From positions 529,044 through 593,043 of the forward strand of contig NZ_LMNX01000003.1 of assembly GCF_001423425.1 (NCBI RefSeq): DNA of 64,000 nucleotides, given 5' to 3'. Position numbers and translations under genes: made by a program. Below are positions 19,201-27,602 of the stretch, piece after piece. The notes beneath the pieces were generated by a model. That model made no database searches. It worked only from the letters and a program-made list of their open reading frames with translations, and was not told the origin of the DNA. The DNA comes from Rhizobium sp. Leaf306 (GTDB lineage: Bacteria; Pseudomonadota; Alphaproteobacteria; Rhizobiales; Rhizobiaceae). The first letter of the stretch is position 1. Each line of letters begins with the position of its first letter.

Positions 19201-19287
19201 GAACGCCCACAGGCCGCAGGCCGTCAGCAGGACGAACAGCAGGATCGGCGGAACGGGATTTCGGATGGACCAGGAGGAGAAATTCAC
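16219..19287 (-). CDS. RND efflux transporter, inner-membrane permease
   Basis: 1022 residues from a GTG at 19287 (VNFSSWSIRNPVPP), which overlaps the adaptor stop (GTGA) and has GGAGG upstream. The frame stays open upstream to 19773, but that part only mirrors the adaptor gene. Two periplasmic loops and 12 helices fit the HAE1/HME RND fold, and GILVDDAIVEIENIERHL has the proton-relay Asp pair of helix 4. The permease is the last gene of the OMF-adaptor-permease operon and exports hydrophobic or amphipathic compounds using the proton gradient. Confidence 0.92.
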   Translation of the reverse strand: MNFSSWSIRNPVPPILLFVLLTACGLWAFNRLDIQNFPDMDLPTIEISASLDGAAASQLETEVARKIEDELTGLTRLDSVTTTVTDGSVSISVAFEVGKNTQEALDEVKSAVDQAQDDLPEEMNAPTVSKQSLNASPLITYVVRSDTLDAAELSWFIDNNMSRALMAVEGVGEVGRLGGVDREVRVELNANLLDGLGLSANDVNGQLDSVQSDLSGGKGRIGGESQSVRTLAAVGSVEQLRALPIPLPAGNWVRLDELGTVTDSHSDLSSLAYINGKPVIAAQIKRSKGYSDVAVTDSIREQMKSFAAENPQVTIEEAYNTIVPIEQNYESSMHMVYEGALIAIFVVWLFLRDWRATLLAAVALPLSIIPTFLVMYLLDYTLNTITLLALSLVVGILVDDAIVEIENIERHLNMGKSPMDAAMEAADEIGLAVIATTFTLVAVFLPTAFMGGIPGIIFKQFGITASVAVLASLLVARLVTPMMAAYIMKPSGKIHEGDGRLMRSYLWAVKGALRRRWIPVLGTVGFLAFTILLLSHLSTGFFPASDSSQTQVTITTPPSSTIESTDEAARKASAVIAGVDHVTSVFQATGTASTGGMNSTSNASTNSATLVVNLTSIDDRDVKQSQIEADLRKALEVMPGVRLEIGSGGNGTQLALTLAGDDSELLEKAAASLESDLRTLPGIGNVISSAATQSPEISIRPDLAEAASLGVTSKAIAEAIRVATAGAYDAALSKLNLPERQVPIRVMLDTASRQSLDALSLIPVEGKDGNVALGAIADISLGSSPSQIDRLDRSRNVSLTIELNGRSLSEVTNEAAQLPGYKNLPQGVKFVEQGELKRQSELFSSFGLAMAIGIFCVYAVLVLLFHDFLQPVTILMALPLALGGALLPLVLTGTSFSMPAVIGLLLLMGIVSKNSILLVEYAIEARRAGMSRYDALVDACHKRARPIVMTTIAMAGGMLPAALSLVSGDSSFRQPMGIVVIGGLITSTFLSLLVIPVVFTFLDDLLVWLKARFHTRKQHPAE

Positions 19288-20414
19288 TTCATCGCCTCCG
19301 TCTCGGCTTCGGCGACCGTATCGACCACCCGCACCACGGAACCGTCCGCAAGAAACGCGCCGCCGGAGACGACGACTTCCTCGGTCGTGTCGATCCCCGA
19401 TACGATCTCGACCCGGTCGCCTTGCCGCCGGCCGGTCTCGACACGCTTGCGGGTTACCGTCGGCTGATCTGTCGCGTTGAGGACGAACGCGTAGGAAAAG
19501 CCGTCCCTCAGGGTGACTGCCGTTGCCGGAACTGTCAGCGCGTCGGTGGCGCTGAATTCGAAATTGCCGCTGACGAGAATGCCGGTCTTCGGTTGTGGCA
19601 TTCCGACTGCGGGCTGCAGGGCGACATAGACAGTGACCCGACCGTTGGCGGTCGAGCTCGTGGGCGAGACAAGCCGCACCTCGCCACGGACATCGCCGAG
19701 CGGCGTCGGAATGACTGCTTTGGTGCCTTCCTTGACATCGGCCAGCCGCTTGACCGGCAGCTCCGCCTGCCACTCGATGCGGTTCTGGCGGATCAGCTTG
19801 AACAGTTCGTCGCCGGCGGTCACCACTTTGCCAAGCGACGCGGACCGTTCAGAGATCACGCCATCGTCGTTCGCGTAGACCTTCGTGCGGTCAAGGGTCA
19901 GCTGCGCGGATGCCAGCGCGGCCTTCGACGACGAGAGCGCCGCTTTCGACTTGCGCTCCGTGATCAGATACTCGGTCGTCTGCTGGGCGGAGATCGCACC
20001 GGAGCCGGTCAGCCCGCGGGCGCGGTCGGCATTGGCGACCGCCTGATCGAGATCGGCCTTTGCCTGCTCGACGCTTGCCTGCTGTTGCTCGAGCTCGGCC
20101 TGCGCGGTTTCGGCGTCGAATTGCACCAGCAACTCGCCTTTTTTTACCGTCGCTCCCACATCCGCATTGATGCCGATGATCCGCAATCCGCTGACTTCGG
20201 CGGAGATTACCGCTTCATGCCAGGCAGCAAGGCGCCCGCTTGCCGGGATGAGCACCGGCCACTGGGAAGCCTCCGGTTTCGTGACGCTGACAGTGAGCGC
20301 GGCCGCGCCGGCGGTTGTCTGCGTCGCGTCCTGTGCCCGGCCTGCCGGGGTGAAAGCGAGACAGACGACGCAGGCGAGTACCATCGTCACGAGGGGACGT
20401 TGTGTTTTAAGCAT
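19284..20414 (-). CDS. RND efflux periplasmic adaptor (membrane fusion protein)
   Basis: 376 residues with a signal peptide (LACVVCLAFTPAGRAQ), the ASGRL opening of the barrel-sandwich domain, a long coiled-coil hairpin (about residues 105-175, Q/A/E-rich) and the beta-barrel and membrane-proximal domains. The start overlaps the outer-membrane factor stop (TAATG). It bridges the permease and the outer-membrane channel. Unlike the adaptor at 56907, it has no lipobox cysteine. Confidence 0.92.
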   Translation of the reverse strand: MLKTQRPLVTMVLACVVCLAFTPAGRAQDATQTTAGAAALTVSVTKPEASQWPVLIPASGRLAAWHEAVISAEVSGLRIIGINADVGATVKKGELLVQFDAETAQAELEQQQASVEQAKADLDQAVANADRARGLTGSGAISAQQTTEYLITERKSKAALSSSKAALASAQLTLDRTKVYANDDGVISERSASLGKVVTAGDELFKLIRQNRIEWQAELPVKRLADVKEGTKAVIPTPLGDVRGEVRLVSPTSSTANGRVTVYVALQPAVGMPQPKTGILVSGNFEFSATDALTVPATAVTLRDGFSYAFVLNATDQPTVTRKRVETGRRQGDRVEIVSGIDTTEEVVVSGGAFLADGSVVRVVDTVAEAETEAMK

Positions 20415-21838
20415 TAGTTGATTTCCCGTGCAGAAGAGGCAGCGGCGGTCGGATTGGACCAGCCTCCGCCAAGCGCTTTGTAGAGGGCGATCCAGTATTG
20501 GACGGCGTCGCGCCTGATTTCGATGAGAGTGATGGCCGCCGATTGCGCCGATCGGCGCGCTTCTTCGCGGTCGAGAATGCTGACGCCCCCGGACGCCCAG
20601 TTCTGGTCGACCGCGCGGAAATAGCGCTGATAGTTGTCGGCAGCGCTTTTTGCGTCGGCAATCCGCCGCAGCGCCGTATCGACCCGCAACAGCGCCGTCT
20701 CGACTTCGGTAACGGCGCCAAGCACGCCAGACTTATAGTTCGCGACAGCGAGATCGTAATCCGCAACCGCACTGCGCACCGCTGCCCTGCGTGAACCGCC
20801 ATCGAGTAGCGGCACCGAGAGCGCCGGCCCGAACGACCATGGAACGGAACTGCCGGTGACTGTGGACTGGCTGATCGAGATTGATCCGCTGAGGCTGAGG
20901 CTAGGGTAAAGATCGGCCTTCGCCGCCCCGACGTCGGAAATCGTTGCGGCGACTTCAGCCTCCAGCGCATTGACGTCGGGCCTCTGTCGCAGGACGTCGG
21001 CAGGCACGGCAGTGATCCGCACCGCAGATGGCTGCGGAATACGCCTCCTGCCCTGATCGAGCAGACGGCGGACCGCCGGTTCGTCGCCGCCCGTCAATTG
21101 TGTGATCGATTTGATCAGGATCTCGCACTCGCCGCGCTGGGCCGTCAGGCTCGACGAGGAGGCAGCAGCGCTTGCCCGTGCCAGCGCCAGGTCACCTGTG
21201 GACGTAAAGCCTGACTGTGCCGACCGTTCCGTTGCACGGATCGTTGCCGTCTGCGATGCAAGCTCGTCGCGGTAGAGGCGCTCCAGTTCGCGGCAAGCGC
21301 GGTACTGGACGTAGTCGTCGCCCACTTCGGCGGCGATCGAAACGCGGGCATCGTGCCAGGACCAGACTTCGCCAGTGGCCCGCGATGCAGCGGCGCGCAC
21401 CTGCTTCTTGGTCTTGCCGAACAGATCGATTTCCCAGGCGGAATCAAGCCCACCACTCTTTGTCGTCCCGGCAGTCAGCCTGTTATTGTCGTTACCCTTA
21501 TTGCCCTCACGGCTTGCCGATGCAGAGCCGTCGAGCGATGGGAAAAGCCCTGACGCGGTGCTGTCGAGAGTGGCGCGCGCCTTGTCGATATTCGCCACCG
21601 CTTGCTCGATGGTCGGGTTTTCGCGGTCCGCCATGTACAACAAGGCGTCCAGCGAGGGATCCTTGAAGCTTGCCCACCAGGTCACGAGATCGGCTGATCG
21701 ACCGCCATGCGGAAGCGTCGCATGCCAGAAGGCGGCAACAGCCGGCGTCGCCGACTTGAGAGTGCCGATGCTCGTGCAGCCGCTAAGCAAGGCCGCGACG
21801 ACCAGAACTGGTAGAACTGAATGAAGAGTGCTGCGCAT
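20414..21838 (-). CDS. RND efflux outer-membrane factor, NodT/OprM family lipoprotein
   Basis: 474 residues. The signal peptide ends in the lipobox LLSGC (Cys near residue 21), so the protein is lipid-anchored. Two TolC-like repeats follow (AWEIDLFGKTKKQVRAA..., and LRQRPDVNALEAEVAAT near residue 300), as in NodT/OprM channels. It is the first gene of the efflux operon and divergent from the response regulator at 21984, which probably controls it. Confidence 0.93.
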   Translation of the reverse strand: MRSTLHSVLPVLVVAALLSGCTSIGTLKSATPAVAAFWHATLPHGGRSADLVTWWASFKDPSLDALLYMADRENPTIEQAVANIDKARATLDSTASGLFPSLDGSASASREGNKGNDNNRLTAGTTKSGGLDSAWEIDLFGKTKKQVRAAASRATGEVWSWHDARVSIAAEVGDDYVQYRACRELERLYRDELASQTATIRATERSAQSGFTSTGDLALARASAAASSSSLTAQRGECEILIKSITQLTGGDEPAVRRLLDQGRRRIPQPSAVRITAVPADVLRQRPDVNALEAEVAATISDVGAAKADLYPSLSLSGSISISQSTVTGSSVPWSFGPALSVPLLDGGSRRAAVRSAVADYDLAVANYKSGVLGAVTEVETALLRVDTALRRIADAKSAADNYQRYFRAVDQNWASGGVSILDREEARRSAQSAAITLIEIRRDAVQYWIALYKALGGGWSNPTAAASSAREIN

Positions 21839-21885
21839 CGATTGGACACCGCCTTAACTGAAGGCCGCAGTATAGGGATCGCCAT

Positions 21886-21921
21886 GTTAATGTCGGTCAA
21901 GAGCAGGTTAAGTTAGGTAAA
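21886..21921. promoter_or_regulatory. Four phased half-sites between the efflux operon and the two-component genes
   Basis: GTTAA (21886), GTCAA (21896), GTTAA (21907) and GTAAA (21917) are spaced 10, 11 and 10 bp apart, so all face the same side of the helix. This is the GTAAA-N5-GTAAA layout known for CpxR and is typical of OmpR-family regulators. The adjacent CpxR-like gene makes autoregulation plus control of the divergent efflux operon likely. Confidence 0.55.
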
Positions 21922-21983
21922 ACTGCTGTCTTCGCAGCCTCAAGGTCGTAAAGCTGAAGTTATCGAAGGAGCAAGAGCAGGGC

Positions 21984-22670
21984 ATGACCAAGCTACTATT
22001 GATCGATGACGATGCCGAGCTGACCAACCTGCTGGGCGAGTATCTGACAGAGGAAGGCTTCGCCGTCGAAACGACCGCGGATGGTCGCGTCGGCGTGGCC
22101 GAGGCCATGTCCTCCTCGACCGATCTGATCGTGCTCGACATCATGATGCCGCGGATGAACGGCATCGAGGTTCTCCGCAAGATCCGGCAGGTGAGCGACG
22201 TGCCGGTGCTGATGCTGACGGCAAGGGGAGACGATATCGACCGCATCGCCGGCCTCAATCTCGGGGCAGACGATTACGTCTCAAAACCCTGTTCGCCGGG
22301 CGAACTGGCTGCGCGCATTCGCGCCATCCTGCGCCGCTCGGGCCGAACCGAGCGGGACGGCACCGTCAATGAGATCAGGACAGGCGAACTGGTGCTTTAT
22401 CCGTCGAACCGCAGGGCGATGTGGCGGGCGGCCCCCCTGGAACTGACCGGAACCGAGTTCAGCCTGCTGGAAGTGCTCGCCCGCTCCTCCGGCCAGCTCG
22501 TTTCCAAGCAGGAGATATCGTTGCGGGCGTTTGCCAAGCCGCTCACTGCCTTTGATCGACGGATCGACGTCCACATCAGCAGCATCCGGCAGAAACTCGG
22601 GGCCCGCCCGGATGGGCAGCCCTGGATCCAGGCCGTGCGCGGCCGCGGCTACCAGTTGCTGGAAGGCTGA
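21984..22670 (+). CDS. OmpR/CpxR-family response regulator
   Basis: 228 residues. The receiver domain (about 1-115) has the acidic pair at DDDAE, the phospho-acceptor Asp in LIVLDIMMPRMNG, the Thr in MLTARGD and the Lys in YVSKPCSPGEL. A C-terminal winged-helix domain follows (FSLLEVLARSSGQLVSKQEIS, RIDVHISSIRQKL). The kinase gene starts 3 nt after the stop. It probably regulates the divergent efflux genes. Confidence 0.93.
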   Translation: MTKLLLIDDDAELTNLLGEYLTEEGFAVETTADGRVGVAEAMSSSTDLIVLDIMMPRMNGIEVLRKIRQVSDVPVLMLTARGDDIDRIAGLNLGADDYVSKPCSPGELAARIRAILRRSGRTERDGTVNEIRTGELVLYPSNRRAMWRAAPLELTGTEFSLLEVLARSSGQLVSKQEISLRAFAKPLTAFDRRIDVHISSIRQKLGARPDGQPWIQAVRGRGYQLLEG

Positions 22671-22672
22671 GC

Positions 22673-23965
22673 ATGCATCGTCTGTTCTGGAAATTCTTCA
22701 CCGTCGTCTGGTTGGCCATGGCCGGCTCTATTGCGATCCTGTTTGCGATCAGCACGCTGTTCCAGTCGCCGTTCGAGGAAGAGGTTGCCAGCCGGGAGCT
22801 TGGCCTGACGCTGGAGACCGCAGCCCAGGTGCTGCAGGCGGATGGCCTGGAGGCGACGGCCAGGCTGGTGGCGGCGGTGCGGCGCACCGGTCGCGACATC
22901 CCGGTCACCATCACGACCGACGGGCCGGCGATCGATTGTGCCGAGCAAAACGAGGAGGCGCTCGTTCGGACCGCCGTGCGCGACGGAGAATGTTATCGCC
23001 TGGAGATTGCCGGTTCGGCGCCGAGCATGATGGCTAAAACCTGGCCTCGGGCTGTTCCGTGGCTGGCAGCACTTCTTGCGGCAGCAGCTGCGGCCTATTG
23101 GCTCGCCCGCTATTTCATTACCCCGGTCGAGCAGCTGCGCTATGGGCTGCGCTCGCTTGCCAGGGGAGAACTGGACGTGCGGATCGCCCACAAGATCGGC
23201 GCCAAACGCGACGAGATCGCGTCGCTGGCGCACGATCTGGATATCACCGCTGCCCGGTTGCAGGAGCTCCAGATGGCTCAGCAGCAGCTGTTCCACGATA
23301 TTTCGCACGAACTGCGCTCGCCTTTATCGCGTCTGCAAGCTGCTATCGGCGTTTTGCAACAGAACCCCGTACGGCTGGCGGTGATGATCGAGCGGATGAG
23401 CCGCGAGGTCGAGCGGCTCGACGAACTGGTCGGCGAAATCCTGACTCTCGCCCGGCTGTCGGATCGCGATACACCGAGGTTCGAGCGGCAGACGCTCGAC
23501 CTTGTCGATCTCCTGCGTGAGATTGTGGACGATGCCGGCTTCGAGGGACAGGCGCGCGGGGTAACCGTCCAGTATGAGGGCGTCGACACATTCGTGGCTT
23601 CCGTCAACGGCGAGCTGATCTACCGCGCGCTGGAAAATGTCATCCGCAATGCCATCACCCACACGGGACCAAGCACCGCTGTCCGTGTGACGTCCAAGGT
23701 TTTGGACCGGAAGCTGATCGTGACCGTCGAGGACGACGGCGAGGGTGTGCCGGAGACGGAACTGGAGGCGATCTTCAAGCCGTTTTCGCAAAGTTCAACC
23801 GTCACCACCCGTTCCGGCTTCGGCCTTGGGCTTGCCATTACCCGGCGTGCGGCGGAATGGCACGGCGGGGGCGCAAAGGCAGAAAACAGACCGGCCGGTG
23901 GTCTGTCCGTCCAAATCACAATTCCGACCTGTGCTGCCCCACGAAAGCTTGTGGCAGCAAATTAA
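22673..23965 (+). CDS. Sensor histidine kinase, CpxA-like
   Basis: 430 residues. Helix 1 is at about 8-28, a periplasmic sensor of about 90 residues contains two cysteines (DCAEQNEE, GECYRL), helix 2 is near 120-140, then a HAMP domain, the H-box HDISHELRSPLSRLQ and an intact ATPase domain (N-box NVIRNAITH, DDGEGVP, SGFGLGLAI). It would phosphorylate the adjacent regulator in response to an envelope signal. The two periplasmic Cys could form a disulfide. Confidence 0.92.
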   Translation: MHRLFWKFFTVVWLAMAGSIAILFAISTLFQSPFEEEVASRELGLTLETAAQVLQADGLEATARLVAAVRRTGRDIPVTITTDGPAIDCAEQNEEALVRTAVRDGECYRLEIAGSAPSMMAKTWPRAVPWLAALLAAAAAAYWLARYFITPVEQLRYGLRSLARGELDVRIAHKIGAKRDEIASLAHDLDITAARLQELQMAQQQLFHDISHELRSPLSRLQAAIGVLQQNPVRLAVMIERMSREVERLDELVGEILTLARLSDRDTPRFERQTLDLVDLLREIVDDAGFEGQARGVTVQYEGVDTFVASVNGELIYRALENVIRNAITHTGPSTAVRVTSKVLDRKLIVTVEDDGEGVPETELEAIFKPFSQSSTVTTRSGFGLGLAITRRAAEWHGGGAKAENRPAGGLSVQITIPTCAAPRKLVAAN

Positions 23966-24048
23966 GCGCCCATCGCGGTTCGGCCTTGGCAAATCGGTGT
24001 CGCCGACTACTTCACCCGGGAGTCGACAACGACAAGGAGACACACAGG

Positions 24049-25062
24049 ATGACCGCCATTCGCCGCATCGTCTTGGCAAGCCGACCGACCGGTCAGCCCG
24101 AGGCTAAGAATTTCCGCATCGAGAATTTCGAACTCCCGGAAGCAGCAGAAGGAGAGGTCACCTTGCGATGCCTCTATCTTTCGCTCGACCCTTACATGCG
24201 CGGTCGCATGAGCGACGCAAAGTCTTATGCAGCGCCCGTTCCCATTGATGGCGTTATGGAAGGCGAAACGATCTGCGAAGTGGTGAAGTCTCGCCAAACA
24301 GCCTTTTCGCCCGGCGATATCGTTCGTGGTCGGACCGGATGGACGACCAATGCGGTTGTCCACGGAGATACCCTGACGCGTGTCGAAACGCACGGCGCAA
24401 CGCTGACGACGGCACTCGGCGTGCTGGGAATGCCCGGCTCGACCGCCTGGAGCGGAATGAAGTTCATCGGGAAGCCTAAGCAAGGCGAGACCGTCGTTGT
24501 CGCCGCTGCCTCCGGGCCTGTCGGTTCGCTGGTCGGCCAGCTTGCGAAACTTGCCGGGGCGAGGGCAGTCGGGATTGCCGGTGGACCGGACAAATGTGCG
24601 TATGTGAAAGACGGTCTCGGCTTTGACGCCGTTGTCGATCACCGCTCGCAAGATTTTGCGTCCGATCTCGCTGCTGCATGCCCTGACGGCGTCGATGTCT
24701 ATTTCGAAAATGTCGGCGGGCACGTTTGGGACGCCGTCCTGCCGCTGCTGAACCAGTTTGCCCGTGTCCCCGTCTGCGGGCTTGTCGCGCACTACAATGG
24801 CGCCGGATCTGCGGAAACGGACAGGCTTCCGATCACCATGTCGGCGGTTCTGAGGCGCAGCCTTCTCATCCGCGGCTTCATCCAGACTGAATTCATCAGC
24901 CACTTTGGAGACTTCCTCGATGAGGTTGGCCCGCGCGTCGCGTCCGGCGACATAAAGTATCGGGAAGATATCGTTGACGGCCTCGAACGTGCGCCCGAGG
25001 CTTTCATCGGTATGCTCACCGGCGGCAATTTTGGAAAGCTGATCGTGAAGATCGCTGAATGA
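24049..25062 (+). CDS. NADP-dependent oxidoreductase, CurA/PTGR-type MDR family
   Basis: 337 residues from the ATG at 24049 (AAGGAGA upstream); the frame's upstream extension overlaps the kinase gene and is not used. The YLSLDPYMRGRM motif and the nucleotide-binding VVVAAASGPVGSLVGQLAKLAG segment mark the zinc-free MDR subfamily, which reduces the C=C bond of enones such as curcumin or alkenals with NADPH. No obvious operon partner; a role in detoxifying reactive enones is likely. Confidence 0.9.
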   Translation: MTAIRRIVLASRPTGQPEAKNFRIENFELPEAAEGEVTLRCLYLSLDPYMRGRMSDAKSYAAPVPIDGVMEGETICEVVKSRQTAFSPGDIVRGRTGWTTNAVVHGDTLTRVETHGATLTTALGVLGMPGSTAWSGMKFIGKPKQGETVVVAAASGPVGSLVGQLAKLAGARAVGIAGGPDKCAYVKDGLGFDAVVDHRSQDFASDLAAACPDGVDVYFENVGGHVWDAVLPLLNQFARVPVCGLVAHYNGAGSAETDRLPITMSAVLRRSLLIRGFIQTEFISHFGDFLDEVGPRVASGDIKYREDIVDGLERAPEAFIGMLTGGNFGKLIVKIAE

Positions 25063-25315
25063 CTGGCTCAAGCAGCCTAATCCGGCCATGAATTCGCCGT
25101 GTATAACAAAGACCAGACCCCGGATCGTGGCAGCAGCGTCCGGGGCCTGCAAAGCCGGGCCTGCCTCGGATCTCTCCGCTTGAATGATGCACTCGCGTTC
25201 CGGTCGACTGGCCAGGTGGTGCAGGCGAATTTGGCGTGGATTTCAGCCAGTTGAGTTCGGCAACATTTCGTGGCATCAACCGGCACCATTCACCTTTCGA
25301 AAGTCGCTGGTTACG

Positions 25316-26437
25316 ATGCAGTATTCCGTATTGACGCGGCGATGGATCTCGGCTGCGATTATCGCGATCGTGTCCGCTCAGCTCGTTGCCTGTGCCAACA
25401 GGCCTTCGGCCTCTGTTCTCGATCCGGTCGCGGTTAACCCGGCATCCAGCCGTCAGCTTACCGTCCTTACTGCGACGAACCGGTCGCGGGACGGCGACGG
25501 ATACTCGTCCCGCCGTAACGCAGATCCGGCCTTCGAAACGTTCACGGTCGCAATCCCGCCCTCGCACCGCCCGCCGAAGATCGAATGGCCTGTCGGTAGA
25601 CCCGACGCGTCGACGGACATGGTTGTTTCCGAAAGACGCTCTCTCGACCAAAAACAGTTTCTGGCGTTGGCGGACGCGCCCAACAAGGATGGGGCGGTTG
25701 GCATCTTTGTCCACGGGTATAACTATACGTTCCAGGAGGGTCTGTACCGGCTCGCGCAGGTCGCCGCCGATTCCAAGACGGATGGAAGGCCGGTCCTTTT
25801 CTCCTGGCCGTCGCAGGGATCCCTTGCCGGATATCTCGCGGATCGTGACGCGGCCCTCGCTTCGCGTGACACCCTGGTCTGGCTCGTCAAATCGATGGCA
25901 GCCAAACGCGATGTGAAACGGGTCATCCTGTTCGGGCACAGCATCGGCGGGTTCCTGATCATGGAAACGCTTCGCCAGCTGAAGCTGGAAGGCCGCGGCG
26001 ACGTCCTCGACAAGTTGGTCGTCGTGCTCGCGGCTCCAGACATTGACGACGATCTGTTCAGGTCGCAGCTGGAGGTCGTCGGTCGGATGCGTACCCCCAT
26101 CACGCTGTTTGTTTCCAAGGACGACAAGGCGCTCAAGATCTCCAGTTTCATCAGCGGGGAGAAACCGCGCGCGGGATCGCTCAATGTCGATAGCCCTTCG
26201 GTGCGCGACGCAGCCTTGCGCTATGGTCTGCGGATCATCGACATCTCGTCGGTCAAGGCAGCAGATGGGGTCGGGCACGACCGGTACGCCAATCTCGCAC
26301 AACTGGGTCCGCAGCTTGCGCAGGCGGGTGGCGGGGCGGTTTCGGTGCCGGAGGCGGGCGCCTTCGTCTTCGACGTCGCGGCATCGGTCATTTCAAGTCC
26401 GTTCAGATTGGCAGGCGCGGTCGTCGGCGGGCGCTGA
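25316..26437 (+). CDS. Alpha/beta-hydrolase lipoprotein (DUF900-type)
   Basis: 373 residues from the ATG at 25316. The signal peptide ends in a lipobox (LVAC, Cys near residue 26), which suggests lipid anchoring in the envelope. The hydrolase core shows GIFVHGYNYTFQEG (oxyanion region), FSWPSQG and the nucleophile elbow GHSIGG. Later Asp and His residues could complete the triad (GVGHDRYA near the C-terminus gives the His). Substrate unknown. The ribosome site is weak. Confidence 0.82.
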   Translation: MQYSVLTRRWISAAIIAIVSAQLVACANRPSASVLDPVAVNPASSRQLTVLTATNRSRDGDGYSSRRNADPAFETFTVAIPPSHRPPKIEWPVGRPDASTDMVVSERRSLDQKQFLALADAPNKDGAVGIFVHGYNYTFQEGLYRLAQVAADSKTDGRPVLFSWPSQGSLAGYLADRDAALASRDTLVWLVKSMAAKRDVKRVILFGHSIGGFLIMETLRQLKLEGRGDVLDKLVVVLAAPDIDDDLFRSQLEVVGRMRTPITLFVSKDDKALKISSFISGEKPRAGSLNVDSPSVRDAALRYGLRIIDISSVKAADGVGHDRYANLAQLGPQLAQAGGGAVSVPEAGAFVFDVAASVISSPFRLAGAVVGGR

Positions 26438-26495
26438 GCTTGCGGTTTCTGGCGGTAGACCAGGGAAGGATGATTGATCCTTCTCTCTCATTCTT

Positions 26496-27578
26496 GTGTC
26501 CGTGCGTGGTCGCACTTGTCGATTGTCACCCTATGTTGCGTGTGTTGAACCGAGAGACACCGATTTGCGCCGAGCATTCCACTTCCTCGCCCTGACGGGC
26601 GTTTTCATCGTCATTCTACTCGTCTCGGCGTGGTCATCGCTGGCACTGTGGTACCGTCTGCCATTGCCGCTCCCGGCAAGAGCGGTGTTCGCTGCGCTGT
26701 TTGCCGCTCTCGGTGTCTGGACCATCGTCTCTGTGATCCGCCACCGATGGCGGGCTCCGACGGGCGTGTTCTCGGTGGCCTTCGCGATCGTGCTTTCGTG
26801 GTGGTTCACGCTCGCGCCCTCAGCGGTAGGAGACTGGTCGCCGGACGTTGCGCGACAGGTCACCGGAACGATTTCGGGCGACACGTTGACCCTGAACGGT
26901 GTGCGAGACTTCACCTGGAGAAGCGATACCGACTATACCGAAAACTGGAAGACCAAGACGTATGATCTAAAGACGCTGACGTCGGTTGATCTCTTCATGT
27001 CCTACTGGTCGGGACCGCTGATGGGCCACATGCTGGTCAGCTTCGGCTTCTCGAATGGCGAGCACGTCGCCTGGTCCGTCGAGGTCCGCCGCAAGCGCGG
27101 AGGCGCGTTTTCGCCGATCGCGGATCTCTTCAAGAGCAATCCGCTTGTGATCGTCGCGGCAGAGGAGCGGGATATTATCGGGGTTCGTACGATCGTGCGC
27201 GGCGAGGACGTCCAGCTCTACCGGGTGAACGTCTTGCCGCAGACAGCACGCAACCTCCTGGTCGCCTATGTCGAGGATGCAAACAAGCTGTCCCGCCAGC
27301 CGCAGTGGTACAACTCGCTGATGACGAACTGCACGACTGCGGTTGTCGCCATCGTCAGAACGCTTGGAGGCACGGTCCCTCTCGACTGGCGCCTGTATGT
27401 GAACGGCTATCTGCCCGAATACGCCTATGATCAGGGCATCCTCGACACTGGGTCCCCGATGGCGGTGCTCAGGCAACAGTCCCATATTGCCGAGAAAGCC
27501 AAGGCGGCGGGCATGTCTGAGGACTTTTCAGAAGCGATCAGGCGAGATCGGGTAACCGAACCGCCTTCATCGAACTAG
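26496..27578 (+). CDS. DUF4105/Lnb N-terminal-domain membrane protein
   Basis: Up to 360 residues from a GTG at 26496; a TTG at 26565 (LRRAFHFLALTG) is an alternative because the first 23 residues are not typical. Three N-terminal membrane helices (about residues 27-47, 60-78, 88-105) lead to a periplasmic domain with WSVEVRRKRGG and NSLMTNCTTAVV. The second holds the conserved Asn-Cys of this papain-like family, so a cysteine hydrolase or acyltransferase function is possible. Convergent with the M14 gene. Confidence 0.75.
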   Translation: MSVRGRTCRLSPYVACVEPRDTDLRRAFHFLALTGVFIVILLVSAWSSLALWYRLPLPLPARAVFAALFAALGVWTIVSVIRHRWRAPTGVFSVAFAIVLSWWFTLAPSAVGDWSPDVARQVTGTISGDTLTLNGVRDFTWRSDTDYTENWKTKTYDLKTLTSVDLFMSYWSGPLMGHMLVSFGFSNGEHVAWSVEVRRKRGGAFSPIADLFKSNPLVIVAAEERDIIGVRTIVRGEDVQLYRVNVLPQTARNLLVAYVEDANKLSRQPQWYNSLMTNCTTAVVAIVRTLGGTVPLDWRLYVNGYLPEYAYDQGILDTGSPMAVLRQQSHIAEKAKAAGMSEDFSEAIRRDRVTEPPSSN

Positions 27579-27602
27579 ACGCAGCGCCGGGAGCCTGTCA
27601 CC

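Noticed and set aside
19288..19773. Upstream extension of the efflux permease frame
   Set aside because: It overlaps the adaptor gene in another frame. The GTG at 19287 has a ribosome site and begins the conserved RND N-terminus.
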